From Thalassotalea marina (GTDB taxonomy: Bacteria > Pseudomonadota > Gammaproteobacteria > Enterobacterales > Alteromonadaceae): a stretch of DNA of 64,000 nt. The first letter of the stretch is position 1; each line of letters begins with the position of its first letter. Positions 47,255-57,766 of this stretch are shown here, piece after piece. Under the pieces are notes generated by a model that worked only from the letters and a program-made list of their open reading frames with translations, did no database searches and had not been told where the DNA came from. The stretch lies in NCBI RefSeq assembly GCF_014656435.1, contig NZ_BNCK01000003.1, positions 124,001 to 188,000 of the forward strand, given 5' to 3'. Position numbers and translations under genes: made by a program.

Positions 47255-48121
47255 TTGAAGCTACTGTTTGAAAAAATTCTGCCCTCTGAAAACGCCTCTT
47301 GGCGGTACTGGCTTTATCAGTCAAAAAACATTGGGTTTAGCTGGCACTACCATCCAGAATATGAAATTGCTCTTACCTTAGACAGTGAAGGACAGCGCTA
47401 CGTGGGAGATAGCATAGAAAACTATGATCAATTGGATTTAGCCTTACTCGGGCCACGCTTACCGCATACCTGGTGTTCAGCACCGAGTGTTGAAGGCAAA
47501 CCACAGCAGGTTTATGTCGCGCAAATTCCCGCACCTTGGTTAGAGTCTTTAATTTTAGGTATGCCCGATTTAGCATCACTTAAATCACTTTTAACCATGG
47601 CCAAAAGAGGCATAACGTTTAGCCATACAACAAAAACTCAGGTAGCCACGCTATTTGCCGAGATGGAACAAGCGAATGCAACCGAGCGTTTTATCGGCTT
47701 ATTGCAAATATTAACGATAATGGCTCAGGACAAAGACAAAAAAGCGCTTGCCACCAGTGATTATCAAGCGGTCATTCCTGCTGATCATATATCTAAAAAG
47801 CTTGATACTGCCATTCGTTACATTCACCAACATTACACTCAGCAATTAAAAGCACAAGATGTCGCCGAGTTGTTACATATGAGCACCAACCACTTTCACC
47901 GCTTTTTTAAAAGCGGTACCGAACAAACTTTTACTCAAGTGGTGAACCAAGTACGTATTAGTAAAGCCTGCTCATTGTTGGTTAACACTCGGATGCCAAT
48001 CAATACCGTCAGCGATACCTGTGGTTTTAATAATATTGCTAATTTTAACCGCCGCTTTTTGCAGTTCAAAAACATAACGCCGAGTGACTTTCGTAAAATT
48101 TACGCCAGCTATGTGAGCTAA
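47255..48121 (+). CDS. AraC-family transcription regulator
   Basis: The 288-residue protein has an N-terminal cupin sensor (SWHYHPEYEIALTL) and the C-terminal double helix-turn-helix (KLDTAIRYIHQHYTQQLKAQDVAELLHMSTNHFHRFFKS ... INTVSDTCGFNNIANFNRRFLQFKNITPSDFRK). The start is a TTG; no in-frame ATG exists nearby. It is divergent from the nagX operon, which it likely controls in response to GlcNAc or chitobiose. It may also control itself through the repeats at 47198-47232. Confidence 0.87.
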   Translation: MKLLFEKILPSENASWRYWLYQSKNIGFSWHYHPEYEIALTLDSEGQRYVGDSIENYDQLDLALLGPRLPHTWCSAPSVEGKPQQVYVAQIPAPWLESLILGMPDLASLKSLLTMAKRGITFSHTTKTQVATLFAEMEQANATERFIGLLQILTIMAQDKDKKALATSDYQAVIPADHISKKLDTAIRYIHQHYTQQLKAQDVAELLHMSTNHFHRFFKSGTEQTFTQVVNQVRISKACSLLVNTRMPINTVSDTCGFNNIANFNRRFLQFKNITPSDFRKIYASYVS

Positions 48122-48135
48122 TAAAATTTATTCTA

Positions 48136-49056
48136 TTAGCGATTTAACAACGTTTGGTAAAAGGTCAGATATTGCTCAACACTAGATAGTTGCTGATGAT
48201 ATTGCACAGTTTCTAAGTGCAGCGCATCATCAATTTTTTGTAGAAAATCATTGCCATCTAAATAGCGATAAGTCATTACCCCATCAGCGCGCTCAACAAC
48301 ATCAGATGCTACAACAGGCACATTGAACATAGCTGCCTCACGTATCGCAACAGAGTCACCGTCTTTACTGGTGGGCCTTAAATACACATCAACTTCCGTT
48401 AACAGTTGCTTAAAATCAACAGCCGACGTTATATGGATTACCTCTGTGCTAGCAAACTGCGAAAATTCAGGGTAGGCATGACTCAAATCAACCACCACTA
48501 ATTGATAACACTCTACTAACTGAGGTAACACGCTTAATACAAAGGGCACACCATAAATTGGTTGCCCTGAAAAGCTATTCCCATGTTGTGCGTACAGCAA
48601 CAGCCTAGGTTTTTCTTTGACCTTGGGCAGCAAACAAGTATTACTGGTATTGTGATTAAGCCCTTCTTGAAGCAAGGAGCTTACTTTTAGCAACGGCAGT
48701 GTTTTTAAACTGGGAGCTTGAATTAAAATATTATCGTTTAATATCACAGCGCCATCAGATAGTTTTAACGTTTGACGATTAAACCAATTATTTTCATCAA
48801 AATGCATTCCGTGTATGGTAAAAACCACGCGTTTAGCAAATATTTTTGCCAACACTGCCAAAAGAAAACGTTTCTTGGCGTCGTAGGCATGAATGTGTGC
48901 AATATCGTAGCGCCGAGTTAAGCCAGAAAATAAAAAGCCCACCTCAACTTTTCTAGACACTAGGGCAAGAAAAAGATTTTCTACACTGATAGTCACCCCA
49001 CCGATAGGTGGTGGTAAACGACCTAACATCAATAGCGCTAATTTACCTTGCTTCAT
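48136..49056 (-). CDS. Glycosyltransferase, GT-B fold
   Basis: A 306-residue protein with the GT4-like N-terminal LLMLGRLPPPIGGVTISVENL, an ADAHIHAYD-type YDIAHIHAYDAKKRFLLAVLA, and the C-terminal donor-binding region (VDVYLRPTSKDGDSVAIREAAMFNVPVVAS). It would add a sugar to a lipid-linked glycan at the inner face of the membrane. The ATG at 49056 (MKQGKLALLML) overlaps the preceding gene by 14 bases; longer starts would intrude deeply into it. Last gene of the minus-strand polysaccharide operon. Confidence 0.8.
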   Translation of the reverse strand: MKQGKLALLMLGRLPPPIGGVTISVENLFLALVSRKVEVGFLFSGLTRRYDIAHIHAYDAKKRFLLAVLAKIFAKRVVFTIHGMHFDENNWFNRQTLKLSDGAVILNDNILIQAPSLKTLPLLKVSSLLQEGLNHNTSNTCLLPKVKEKPRLLLYAQHGNSFSGQPIYGVPFVLSVLPQLVECYQLVVVDLSHAYPEFSQFASTEVIHITSAVDFKQLLTEVDVYLRPTSKDGDSVAIREAAMFNVPVVASDVVERADGVMTYRYLDGNDFLQKIDDALHLETVQYHQQLSSVEQYLTFYQTLLNR

Positions 49057-50182
49057 CACCGCCCCTATGCAGCAATAATTGCAAATAACTGTCGGCCGCT
49101 TGGCTGATATCAAATAACTGCTCGCGCGCTTGTTTTGCACCTTGCTGCCACGCTACTTTTTGCTCGGTAGAAGCCTCAACAAAGCTTTTAATCGCGTTAG
49201 CTATTGAGACAGGCTCGTTGACATCAAATAACACGCCGGGCTTAAATTGTTCCATCACCCAAGGTTGGTCACCAATATTGCCAAGTAGCAATGGTAGCTG
49301 ATATTCACAAGCTTCAATAACCACGTTAGAAAACCCTTCAATTTTTGACGGATGGATCAACGCATCAGCGTGTTGATAAAACGGTTCTACCGATTGGCTT
49401 TCACCGTGAAACACCAAGTGTTGTTGTAAATTGTGCTGTGTCAGTAATTGTTGCACCCGCTTAAACACCACATCATTGTTGCCATGTCGAAAAATTTTAC
49501 CGACCCAATCAACACGTGGTGGTATTCCCCAAGTATTTTTATAATGCACTAAGGCTTTAGCTAAATTTTCATAGTTTTTATAATCCACCACCCGAGCTAC
49601 CGTTAATAGGCGTGGAGGTGTTTCACTTTGCGACTTAGCCTGTTTAGCTTGTTTAACCCCCAAACCATTGTAGATAGTTTTCAGTTTAGGCTGCATCCAA
49701 GGAAAATATTGCAGCATTTCTTGGTGCTGGAAGTGATTATTGGTGACGATAAAATCACATATACGGTGATTTTGTTGGACTAACTTAAACACCAGCGATT
49801 GCTTTTCATGTTCAAAATAATTTAATCGTTCTGAAAATACTACTGTCGATTTTGGCGCACCTTTTAAACGAGCCAATAAGTAACCCCATTCCATATACAC
49901 AGCAGGGTTACGTAAAAATGCTAATATTCCTGTATACCTGTGTTTACTTATTAAGGATGCCAACTGAAACACTGGTTTGATTGAAAAGCGATGCGTCTTT
50001 TTTGAATAGAACACGTTAACGCCAGCAGCTTTAACATCTTGCTCAAAATGATTCAGTTCAGGAAAATAGCTGAACAAATCCACTTGATGACCACGCTGCA
50101 CCATCTGCTTGGCAATCGACACCAACTGACGTTGCGCACCACCGGATCCTAAACAATCAATTACGAGTAAAATTCTGGCCAT
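49043..50182 (-). CDS. Glycosyltransferase family 4
   Basis: The 379-residue GT-B enzyme begins MARILLVIDCLGSGGAQRQL, contains IYNGLGV and, in the C-terminal half, the nucleotide-sugar motif ADALIHPSKIEGFSNVVIEA with the E-x7-E pattern. Donor and acceptor are unknown. The ATG overlaps the asparagine synthase stop by one base (TAATG). Confidence 0.88.
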   Translation of the reverse strand: MARILLVIDCLGSGGAQRQLVSIAKQMVQRGHQVDLFSYFPELNHFEQDVKAAGVNVFYSKKTHRFSIKPVFQLASLISKHRYTGILAFLRNPAVYMEWGYLLARLKGAPKSTVVFSERLNYFEHEKQSLVFKLVQQNHRICDFIVTNNHFQHQEMLQYFPWMQPKLKTIYNGLGVKQAKQAKSQSETPPRLLTVARVVDYKNYENLAKALVHYKNTWGIPPRVDWVGKIFRHGNNDVVFKRVQQLLTQHNLQQHLVFHGESQSVEPFYQHADALIHPSKIEGFSNVVIEACEYQLPLLLGNIGDQPWVMEQFKPGVLFDVNEPVSIANAIKSFVEASTEQKVAWQQGAKQAREQLFDISQAADSYLQLLLHRGGDEAR

Positions 50183-52044
50183 TATTTTTTCCAATATTTC
50201 TCAACACACCAGTTCAGCAGCTGCAAATACACCCAAAGTTGGCCACTCCAGTCAAACTGTTGGTTTTGATGCTGATGCCAATAACGCAAATATTTTGCAT
50301 GATCAACAAAGGGCAAAACCTGCTGGAGTTGTTTATTGGCAATAAGTTGCTGAGCCCATGGCTTGAGCTCTTGGGTTAGCCAATATTTCAGAGGTACCGC
50401 GAACCCCCGTTTTGGACGCTCAACAATTGCAGGGTCGATAAACTGATAAAGCAACTCACGCAAAGGCCATTTACCTAAGCCCTGTTGCACTAACTCGCCA
50501 GTTGATAACGATTGACTATAATGCACAATATCATTGGCTAAAAATGGCACCCTAATTTCCAAAGCATGTGCCATCGAAGCACGGTCGACCTTAGTTAATA
50601 TTGCGTCGGGCAGATAACACAAGGCATCTGTTGTCATTAATTGCCTTAGCTCATCTGGTTGTTCAACATTATTTGCTAATAAATTTGCCTGCGTAATATC
50701 TTGCTGCCAATCGTAACTGGTGCTGTATCGATAAAGAGACGCTAGCGTTGAGCAAGAGTAATAACCCAGTGCCCGGCGAGCCTTTTCACACTGACTTACC
50801 GCCAAATTACTTGACCGTAAAACAGGCTCAAAAGCGCGATAAAGCCCAGCAGTTAATCCCTTGCTCATCTTTGGCCATTGCTTTATTTTGTGCCAACGTT
50901 TAAGTGTTGTGTGATAACGACTGTAACCGGCAAACAACTCGTCACCTGCATCCCCTGATAACGCCACCGTGACATGTTCACGTGTTTTTTGACACAACAA
51001 GTAAGTTGCCAACTGTGACGCATCAGCAAAAGGTTCGTCGTAGGTGTGCACCATATTGGGCAATACATCAAGCATGTCACGCTGGGTAAAGGTATGCACA
51101 TGATGGTCAATCCCCAACACACTAGCGACTTCACAGGCATAAACTGATTCGTCGAACTCTTTTTCTTCAAAGCCAATGGTATGGGCTGACACGTTTTTGC
51201 CTAAGGCTTTTTTCGTGATGGCACAAATTAAACTTGAATCTATGCCGCCCGATAAAAATGCCCCTACCGGCACATCTGCATCTAAACGCTGCTCGACACT
51301 AGCCACTAACAAATCATGTATTGACCTGTCTGGCTGTTGTTCAGGCGGTAAATTTTGTTGGAAATTATAATACTCTGTGGTGCTCAGCTGGTAAGCATCT
51401 TCACCTAACGAAAGGGTTAAGTAATGGCCTGGTAGTAACTTAAATACTTGCTGATAAATGCAATATGGCGCGGGAATATAACTAAAGTTTAGATATAAAT
51501 TTACTGCTAGCGGGTCAATATTCAGCGGCGCAGTGACGCCTTGTTCAACTCCTTTTAGTTCAGAGGCAAACACACATTCAACGCCATCATTAAAATAATA
51601 TAACGGCTTTTCACCTAAACGATCACGAGCAATGATCAGTTGTTTATTTGATTTTTGCCAAAGAGCAAAGGCGAACATTCCATCAATACGCGTTAAGGTT
51701 TTATCAACACCCCAATTAACTAAACACGCCAATAATACTTCGGTATCACTGTGCCCAGTAAATTGTTGTCCTTGCTGCTCTAAACTGCTTCTTAGCGCTC
51801 GGTAATTGTAAATTTCACCATTAAAAACTAACACATATTGCCCACATGCAGATTGCATCGGCTGATGGCCATCTGCTGACAGATCATGAATGGCCAGACG
51901 ATTATGCCCTAAGGTAATACCATGATCTTGCCATACACCTTGGCTGTCAGGACCACGCGATTTAGTTGCGGCTAACATCTGCTTTACTCGAGGTAAAACA
52001 TGATCAAGTTGGCGATATGAAACAATGCCGGCTAAACCACACAT
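50182..52044 (-). CDS. asnB: Asparagine synthase (glutamine-hydrolysing) family protein
   Basis: The 620-residue protein has an N-terminal class II glutaminase domain with catalytic C2 (MCGLAGIVSY, RGPDSQGVW, NRLAIHDLS, NGEIYNY) and a synthetase domain with the PP-loop SGGIDSSL. Paralogs inside polysaccharide loci often amidate uronic acids or sugar carboxylates instead of making free asparagine. That is likely here given the flanking glycosyltransferase and polymerase genes, but is inference. Confidence 0.88.
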   Translation of the reverse strand: MCGLAGIVSYRQLDHVLPRVKQMLAATKSRGPDSQGVWQDHGITLGHNRLAIHDLSADGHQPMQSACGQYVLVFNGEIYNYRALRSSLEQQGQQFTGHSDTEVLLACLVNWGVDKTLTRIDGMFAFALWQKSNKQLIIARDRLGEKPLYYFNDGVECVFASELKGVEQGVTAPLNIDPLAVNLYLNFSYIPAPYCIYQQVFKLLPGHYLTLSLGEDAYQLSTTEYYNFQQNLPPEQQPDRSIHDLLVASVEQRLDADVPVGAFLSGGIDSSLICAITKKALGKNVSAHTIGFEEKEFDESVYACEVASVLGIDHHVHTFTQRDMLDVLPNMVHTYDEPFADASQLATYLLCQKTREHVTVALSGDAGDELFAGYSRYHTTLKRWHKIKQWPKMSKGLTAGLYRAFEPVLRSSNLAVSQCEKARRALGYYSCSTLASLYRYSTSYDWQQDITQANLLANNVEQPDELRQLMTTDALCYLPDAILTKVDRASMAHALEIRVPFLANDIVHYSQSLSTGELVQQGLGKWPLRELLYQFIDPAIVERPKRGFAVPLKYWLTQELKPWAQQLIANKQLQQVLPFVDHAKYLRYWHQHQNQQFDWSGQLWVYLQLLNWCVEKYWKK

Positions 52045-52045
52045 A

Positions 52046-53293
52046 TCAGACTAATCCTAATCGTTGTTTTCTTTGTGCCATACACAAAAAGCCTAAAGAA
52101 AGACCGAGTAAAAAGTTATGAAACCGCAATAACTCAACGTTATGGGTCACCATACAATCGAGGGAAAAAATAAAGAAATAGAAAAAACTAAATCTGGCAT
52201 GAAGGTCTTTTTTTGCTAGTGCAAACGACTGGTAAAACACATAACAAACAAAGGCTAAAAACAACACAAAGGCAACAATACCCGCATCACCAAATTTCAA
52301 CAAATAGCTATTATGCACACCTTGTGCATGACCGCCATTGACCGCCGCTGTCGCGCCTTGCATCGAATGTAATGCACCTAATCCGTTACCAATAACTGGA
52401 CTATTGGCAATTTCATTTAACCCAAGCAACCATAAATCGCCACGTGACGATTTAACCGATTCTGTTTCCGGTACAAACGCCAAAATATTTAAAAATTGTT
52501 CAATCCTCTGTGCTTGTGTGCCATCAAACAAGGCAATAATGTCAGCTCTAAATATCACCAAGAGTAAAGAAACCGTCAGAAACAGTATTAACAGACGGAC
52601 AAAACTGGTCGACAAACGCCCTTTAAATAGCTGATTTAACATAAAAATGACAAAAACCATAAACAGCACAGCTTTAGAAAATGTCAAAATCGCCATGACG
52701 ATAAAAAATGTCGACAAAAGCAGTGCGGTGCTTTTTTGTCTTACGTACACTAATGTCACTGCTAACCCAATAGCGGCGATAATACCTGCTTCATTTGGGT
52801 TACCAAACAAACCAGCACCACGCTGATTATCGACAACTATTTGACCACTTACGTTAAGTACATGACCAAAGGGAATAAAAAAGCTCGCAACAAAAGCAAA
52901 AATTAACAGCCACTTTAGTGGCTCAATTTTTACGCTATAACAACAAGATACGGCATAATAACCGGCCAAGGTGATCAGCAGTCCCGTTGAATATCGAAAC
53001 AACAAGCCAGGTACAGAGCTGGTAAGCGTGTTGTCAGTAAATAACACCGCAATACCACCGATAACTAAATAGGCGACAAGTGACATAAGGTAAAAAAGTA
53101 GCGCCCTAGACAGTGTAACGTTTTGCTGGAACCCAATGATTGCCAGTGCAAAGGCAGACAAAAGTAATAAGGGAGAAAACAGCTGATTGATGCCCAACAG
53201 CATCACACCAACACCATTTAGATTTAATAGACAAATGGCCATTAAAAGTAGCACTAAACCGCTAATAGCAAGGCGATCAATTGCCGACATCAT
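52046..53293 (-). CDS. O-antigen polymerase/ligase-like membrane protein
   Basis: A 415-residue protein with about 11-12 transmembrane helices and one long periplasmic loop containing the Wzy/WaaL-type segment NSPVIGNGLGALHSMQG...GHAQGVHNSYLLKFGDAG. It would polymerise repeat units outside the inner membrane. The start overlaps the flippase stop (ATGA) and its stop is one base from asnB. Polymerase rather than ligase is inferred from the neighbouring flippase. Confidence 0.82.
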   Translation of the reverse strand: MMSAIDRLAISGLVLLLMAICLLNLNGVGVMLLGINQLFSPLLLLSAFALAIIGFQQNVTLSRALLFYLMSLVAYLVIGGIAVLFTDNTLTSSVPGLLFRYSTGLLITLAGYYAVSCCYSVKIEPLKWLLIFAFVASFFIPFGHVLNVSGQIVVDNQRGAGLFGNPNEAGIIAAIGLAVTLVYVRQKSTALLLSTFFIVMAILTFSKAVLFMVFVIFMLNQLFKGRLSTSFVRLLILFLTVSLLLVIFRADIIALFDGTQAQRIEQFLNILAFVPETESVKSSRGDLWLLGLNEIANSPVIGNGLGALHSMQGATAAVNGGHAQGVHNSYLLKFGDAGIVAFVLFLAFVCYVFYQSFALAKKDLHARFSFFYFFIFSLDCMVTHNVELLRFHNFLLGLSLGFLCMAQRKQRLGLV

Positions 53294-54561
53294 GAAATAC
53301 GACCCGCCTTTGATGACGACACTAAAATACCTTGTCGTTTGGCGATGAGATAAAACAGCACATTTTCTAATACCACAGCCACGGCGGTGGATATGGCCGC
53401 GCCTTCAATCCCCCAAATGGGCACTAACACATAGTTGCCTAGGGTATTTATCGCCAAAGTAACGGCTGACCAATACAGTACTTGTTTTTCTTTACCCACA
53501 ATGGTGAGCATCACACCTATGGGCCCAAAGGCGACATTAATTAATTGAGCTGTTGCTAAAATTAAGGTTGCTTGATTTGCCGCGATAAACTCTTGCCCCC
53601 AAACCGCCATGATGTAGCCACCTGCCAAATACAACACCAACACCACAGGCACAGCCAAACTCAGCGCCAATAAACGAGTTTTAATAATTAACGTATTTAA
53701 CTGCTCGACCTTACCTTGGCGATACAAAGTGGCAAATTGCGCCATAACCAAAGAGGTAGCAATCACTAAACCAAATTGCACTAACGAAGAAAGTTTCAGC
53801 GCAACGTTATAGTAAGCCAGTTGTTCAATAGGTAAAAATTGGTTCACCATAATACTGTCGATACTGGTATTTAGCGTGGTTGTACCAAAGATCAAAATAA
53901 AAGGGAGCCCGTGTTTAAATCGCTCAACTAACGACTTGATACTACATTGGGCATGATACAAAAAGTGTTGCCTTAATGTACTCACAGACAATAGGGTAAC
54001 CAGTGTTGAAACCAATAAATACCACCATAAAACTTGTTCGGTGGTTTGCGTCAGTTGGCTTAATGCAATACCTAACAACACCAGTAAAAAAAGTAAGTTA
54101 AAAGGCACACTTTCCAAGAAATTGGCCAAGGTCACCCTTTCTTTTGCTCTAAGAGCTGTCACTACAATAGTTTGTACCGCACGGGTCAATAACACTGCCG
54201 TTAAACAGGCTAAAAACAGAGTACTAGAAACCGTTGATGGGATATTAATCAGGCCAAAATCGTAAAACAAAAGTAAAAATAGCCCGGCGATTATGCTTAA
54301 AACGGCACTTAATATTACTGCGTCAAATAAAGCTAAACCTTGGGCTTTAGCGGTAGATGACTCTTCACTTAATTCTTTGAGTAACACGCGATCTTGGCCA
54401 CCACGCGTAAACAACAACAATAAGTTAAGCCAAGTAATAAAGAGGGTATAAATGCCCAGTGTTGCTGCACCATAAAAATTAGACAGCACAACGCTTATCA
54501 CAAAACCAAAGATAAGTGATGATGATTTAACACTTGTATTGATGAAAAACAGCAGCTTCAT
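53290..54561 (-). CDS. Polysaccharide flippase (Wzx-like)
   Basis: A 423-residue MOP-superfamily membrane protein with about 12 helices. The N-terminal INTSVKSSSLIFGFVISVVLSNFYGAATLG and IMVNQFLPIEQLAYYNVALKLS are typical of O-unit flippases. It moves lipid-linked repeat units to the periplasmic face. It is the first gene of the minus-strand operon, divergent from the heparinase-like gene across 161 bases in which I could not define a clean promoter. Confidence 0.85.
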   Translation of the reverse strand: MKLLFFINTSVKSSSLIFGFVISVVLSNFYGAATLGIYTLFITWLNLLLLFTRGGQDRVLLKELSEESSTAKAQGLALFDAVILSAVLSIIAGLFLLLFYDFGLINIPSTVSSTLFLACLTAVLLTRAVQTIVVTALRAKERVTLANFLESVPFNLLFLLVLLGIALSQLTQTTEQVLWWYLLVSTLVTLLSVSTLRQHFLYHAQCSIKSLVERFKHGLPFILIFGTTTLNTSIDSIMVNQFLPIEQLAYYNVALKLSSLVQFGLVIATSLVMAQFATLYRQGKVEQLNTLIIKTRLLALSLAVPVVLVLYLAGGYIMAVWGQEFIAANQATLILATAQLINVAFGPIGVMLTIVGKEKQVLYWSAVTLAINTLGNYVLVPIWGIEGAAISTAVAVVLENVLFYLIAKRQGILVSSSKAGRIS

Positions 54562-54722
54562 AACACTGTTCTAATTGTTGTTATTCTTCATTGTAACGCA
54601 GCGAAAAAGCACTTAAATGAAAGTATTAGACATTGCCTGACCATGATTTGTATTCTTATTGTTAGTCATTTTGCATTAACCTCGGTACTATAGTTTTATA
54701 TAACAACACCTAAACACCTATA

Positions 54723-56543
54723 ATGCAAAGGTTATTCGCGCGGATCAAAACATACTACCAATTAGGGTTTTTCAACATACTTAACGTGGCGCTTTATCGG
54801 ATAAAGCTTAAACGTAAGTTTTTTGTAAGCTCAATGCCGATTCAGTCTCCGCCATCACATGAGGTTCAATATTTTAATGCGCCTGAACATCAACAAATAA
54901 GCGATGTTCAAGTCCCTGAGCTAAAGGCATTTGGCTGGCTTCCAGTAAATACAGATACTCCACCCAACTGGCTTGCTTCAATTACCAATAAACAAGTCAT
55001 TAAAAACAACCAACACCATTGGTCAACCCTCAGCGATTTTGACTTAGACATTGGCGATGTAAAAACGGTTTGGGAACATTCTCGATTTAATTGGTTATTC
55101 CCGTTTGTTCTCAAGTTTTTAAAAGATGGTGATAAATGCCAGCTTGATAAACTAAATCAATGGCTTAACAACTGGGCCAAGGTTAACCCTACTCATCAAG
55201 GTGTAAACTGGAAATGTGGCCAAGAAGCATCTATTCGTGTCATTCATTTAGTGGCGACACATCGTTTATTGTGGCGAGATTCCCCCGCCAGTGAAGCACT
55301 GGCAATACTTATTTATCAACATTTGCTGCGCATCGCGCCAACCATGAGTTATGCCATCGCCCAAGACAATAATCACGGCACGAGTGAAGCGGCAGCACTG
55401 TTTGTTGGCACCTTGTTGTTACAACAATCAGCCAACAAAAATAAATATCCAGCATTAGCTAATTGGTTAACATTAGCACGAGATACCATTGAAAACCGAT
55501 GTACCAAGCTCATCGCATCAGATGGCTGTTTTAGTCAAAATTCAACTAATTATCATAGGTTGATGTTAGACACGCTAAGTTTTTGTGAATATATCCGGCA
55601 AGTTTATCAAAACCCGGCATTTAGTGATCATTGCTATAAAAAACTGCAACTTGCTACAACTTGGCTTGCCAAGGTCGCCAATCAAGCTGACGGACAAAGT
55701 GCCATGTTAGGGCTAAATGATGGCGCTCAGTTGTTACCGGTAACATGCTGTGACTACCTTGATGTTAGACCGAGTGTGCAGTGGGCCTGTCAGCTGTTTT
55801 TAGGTAAATTATTGTATCCCGCCGATGCTACTGTGGATCAACTAAGCACCTTGTTCCCTGCGCAAAATCATGCTCGGGCCGTTAAAGCAACTTTACCTTT
55901 AACGATGAACTCAGATTATCATAGTATTGAAGCACCCCCATGGCGTGTATATTTGCGCACTCCAACCAATAAATTTAGACCGTCACAATGTGATGCACTC
56001 CACCTCGATGTTTGGCACAACAATAACAATTTGCTGCTAAGTTCTGGCAGTTATAGCTATAACGATAAAAAGTGGCAGCACTATTTTCCTAGCACATTGG
56101 CACATAACACCGTTTGTTTTGACGACGATGAACAAATGAGCAAACTGTCGCGTTTTTTATATCGTGACTGGCTCAAAGTTCAAGTGCATCAACACACAGA
56201 TCAGCGGTTATCTGCCAGCTACCTTGATAGCAAAAAGCGACAACACCTGAGAAAAATTGAAGTAAAAGACCAGTCATTGCTCATTCAAGATACCGTGAAA
56301 GGCTTTAAAAACAATGCTGTACTGCGTTTTCATTTACCAAAAGATGATTGGCAACTTACCGATAACAAACTGGTGTCTGCGCAGTATATGATTAACGTTA
56401 ACGCTGATATTGCGCTCAAAAAAATAGCACTTGTTGAGGGCTGGCAGTCACGTTACTATCAAAATAAAACACCTATTTGGGTATTAGAGGTTACGGTAAT
56501 TAAGCAGGGAACTATTTCTACTGAATTGACGGCAAGACTATGA
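54723..56543 (+). CDS. Heparinase II/III-family protein
   Basis: The 606-residue protein has the alpha-barrel domain (WLFPFVLKFLKDGD ... GVNWKCGQEASIRVIHLVATHRLLW ... NNHGTSEAAALFVGTLLL) followed by the beta-sandwich (RPSQCDALHLDVWHNNNNLLLSSGSYSYND ... LAHNTVCFDDDEQ) of heparinase II/III lyases. No signal peptide is visible. Family members are common in exopolysaccharide loci, where they may cleave or edit the uronic-acid polymer. It begins the plus-strand operon and overlaps the next gene by four bases. Confidence 0.83.
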   Translation: MQRLFARIKTYYQLGFFNILNVALYRIKLKRKFFVSSMPIQSPPSHEVQYFNAPEHQQISDVQVPELKAFGWLPVNTDTPPNWLASITNKQVIKNNQHHWSTLSDFDLDIGDVKTVWEHSRFNWLFPFVLKFLKDGDKCQLDKLNQWLNNWAKVNPTHQGVNWKCGQEASIRVIHLVATHRLLWRDSPASEALAILIYQHLLRIAPTMSYAIAQDNNHGTSEAAALFVGTLLLQQSANKNKYPALANWLTLARDTIENRCTKLIASDGCFSQNSTNYHRLMLDTLSFCEYIRQVYQNPAFSDHCYKKLQLATTWLAKVANQADGQSAMLGLNDGAQLLPVTCCDYLDVRPSVQWACQLFLGKLLYPADATVDQLSTLFPAQNHARAVKATLPLTMNSDYHSIEAPPWRVYLRTPTNKFRPSQCDALHLDVWHNNNNLLLSSGSYSYNDKKWQHYFPSTLAHNTVCFDDDEQMSKLSRFLYRDWLKVQVHQHTDQRLSASYLDSKKRQHLRKIEVKDQSLLIQDTVKGFKNNAVLRFHLPKDDWQLTDNKLVSAQYMINVNADIALKKIALVEGWQSRYYQNKTPIWVLEVTVIKQGTISTELTARL

Positions 56544-57766
56544 AGTTTCTCTATTTTCATCAACACTTTTCAACACCTGAGGGCGCAACAGGCATTCGCT
56601 CATATGAAATGGCCAAAGCCATGGTGGCAAAAGGCCATAAGGTCACTATGGTTTGTGGCAGCTATCAAGGTGGAAATACCGGATTAAAACAGCCCTTTAT
56701 TAACGGCCAGCGACGAGGTCATGTTGATGGTATTGAGGTGATAGAATTTGAACTCAATTACGCCAATGCTCAATCGTTTTCACAGCGCAGTTTAACATTT
56801 TTAAAATTTGCCTATCGCAGTGTAAAAATCAGTTTAACCCATGACTATGATGCAATTTTTGCCACCACAACCCCACTGACCGCAGCTATACCTGGCATTA
56901 TCGCCCGTTGGTTTAAAGGCAAAACCTTTATTTTTGAAGTCCGTGACTTATGGCCCGAATTGCCCAAAGCAATGGGCGTAATTAAAAACCCGGTAGTGCT
57001 TTTAATGATGTCAGTATTGGAATGGTTAGCTTATAAATCTGCTCACGGACATATTGGCTTAGCACCTGGCATAGTCACGGGCATCACAAAACACCTAAGC
57101 CAGCAAAACAAGGTGGCGTTAATTCCCAATGGTTGCGATTTATCAATTTTTGCAAACACCAATGAAGCCATTAACATCAAAGGAATTAACGATGATGACT
57201 TTGTCGCCGTGTTTTCCGGTACTCACGGTAAAGCCAATGGTTTGCATGCACTGTTACCAGTTGCCCAATACTTGCAAAAGCACCAGTATCAGCAGATTAA
57301 AATATTATTGATTGGTCAAGGGCAATTAAAAGCAGAGTTAATTGAGCAAGCTAAGCAACTGTCGTTAAACAATATTATTTTCCATGATGCTGTTGATAAA
57401 CATACCTTAGCCAAGATCTTGCAACGTGCCGACGTTGGCTTACAAATATTAGCGAACATTCCCGCATTTTATTACGGCACTTCACCCAATAAATTTTTTG
57501 ATTATTTATCTGCCGGACTTCCTGTCGTCAACAATTACCCCGGTTGGGTCGCCGAGCTTATCGAACAGTATCAATGTGGTATTGCCGTTGCCCCCGAACA
57601 CAGTGAAGCCCTGGCGTCAGCTTTAATTGAGTTAGCACAAAACCCGACACAAAAGCAGAAGTTCGGGCAAAATGCACAGCGTCTAGCGCAGCGTAAATTT
57701 AACCGTGAAGATCTCGCCAAACAGTGGGTTGAATACGTGGAACAGGTAGTGGCAACTCATGATTAA
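56540..57766 (+). CDS. Glycosyltransferase family 4 (WbuB-like)
   Basis: The 408-residue protein begins MKFLYFHQHFSTPEGATGIRSYEMA, the start of the WbuB/fucosamine-transferase-like GT4 group. It has FEVRDLWPELPKAMGVI and the donor motif (YYGTSPNKFFDYLSAGLPVV). It probably adds the second sugar to the undecaprenyl-linked acceptor made by the next gene's product. Overlaps with both neighbours (ATGA before, eight bases after) show strong coupling. Confidence 0.87.
   Translation: MKFLYFHQHFSTPEGATGIRSYEMAKAMVAKGHKVTMVCGSYQGGNTGLKQPFINGQRRGHVDGIEVIEFELNYANAQSFSQRSLTFLKFAYRSVKISLTHDYDAIFATTTPLTAAIPGIIARWFKGKTFIFEVRDLWPELPKAMGVIKNPVVLLMMSVLEWLAYKSAHGHIGLAPGIVTGITKHLSQQNKVALIPNGCDLSIFANTNEAINIKGINDDDFVAVFSGTHGKANGLHALLPVAQYLQKHQYQQIKILLIGQGQLKAELIEQAKQLSLNNIIFHDAVDKHTLAKILQRADVGLQILANIPAFYYGTSPNKFFDYLSAGLPVVNNYPGWVAELIEQYQCGIAVAPEHSEALASALIELAQNPTQKQKFGQNAQRLAQRKFNREDLAKQWVEYVEQVVATHD

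Noticed and set aside
48117-48140. Terminator between the AraC gene and the convergent glycosyltransferase gene
   Set aside because: GCTAATA/TATTAGC can pair, but the stem is seven AT-rich pairs and has no T tract.
54661-54704. Promoter of the plus-strand polysaccharide operon (TTGCAT with TATAGT or TATATA)
   Set aside because: The spacings are 12 or 20 bases, outside the normal range, so no promoter was called.
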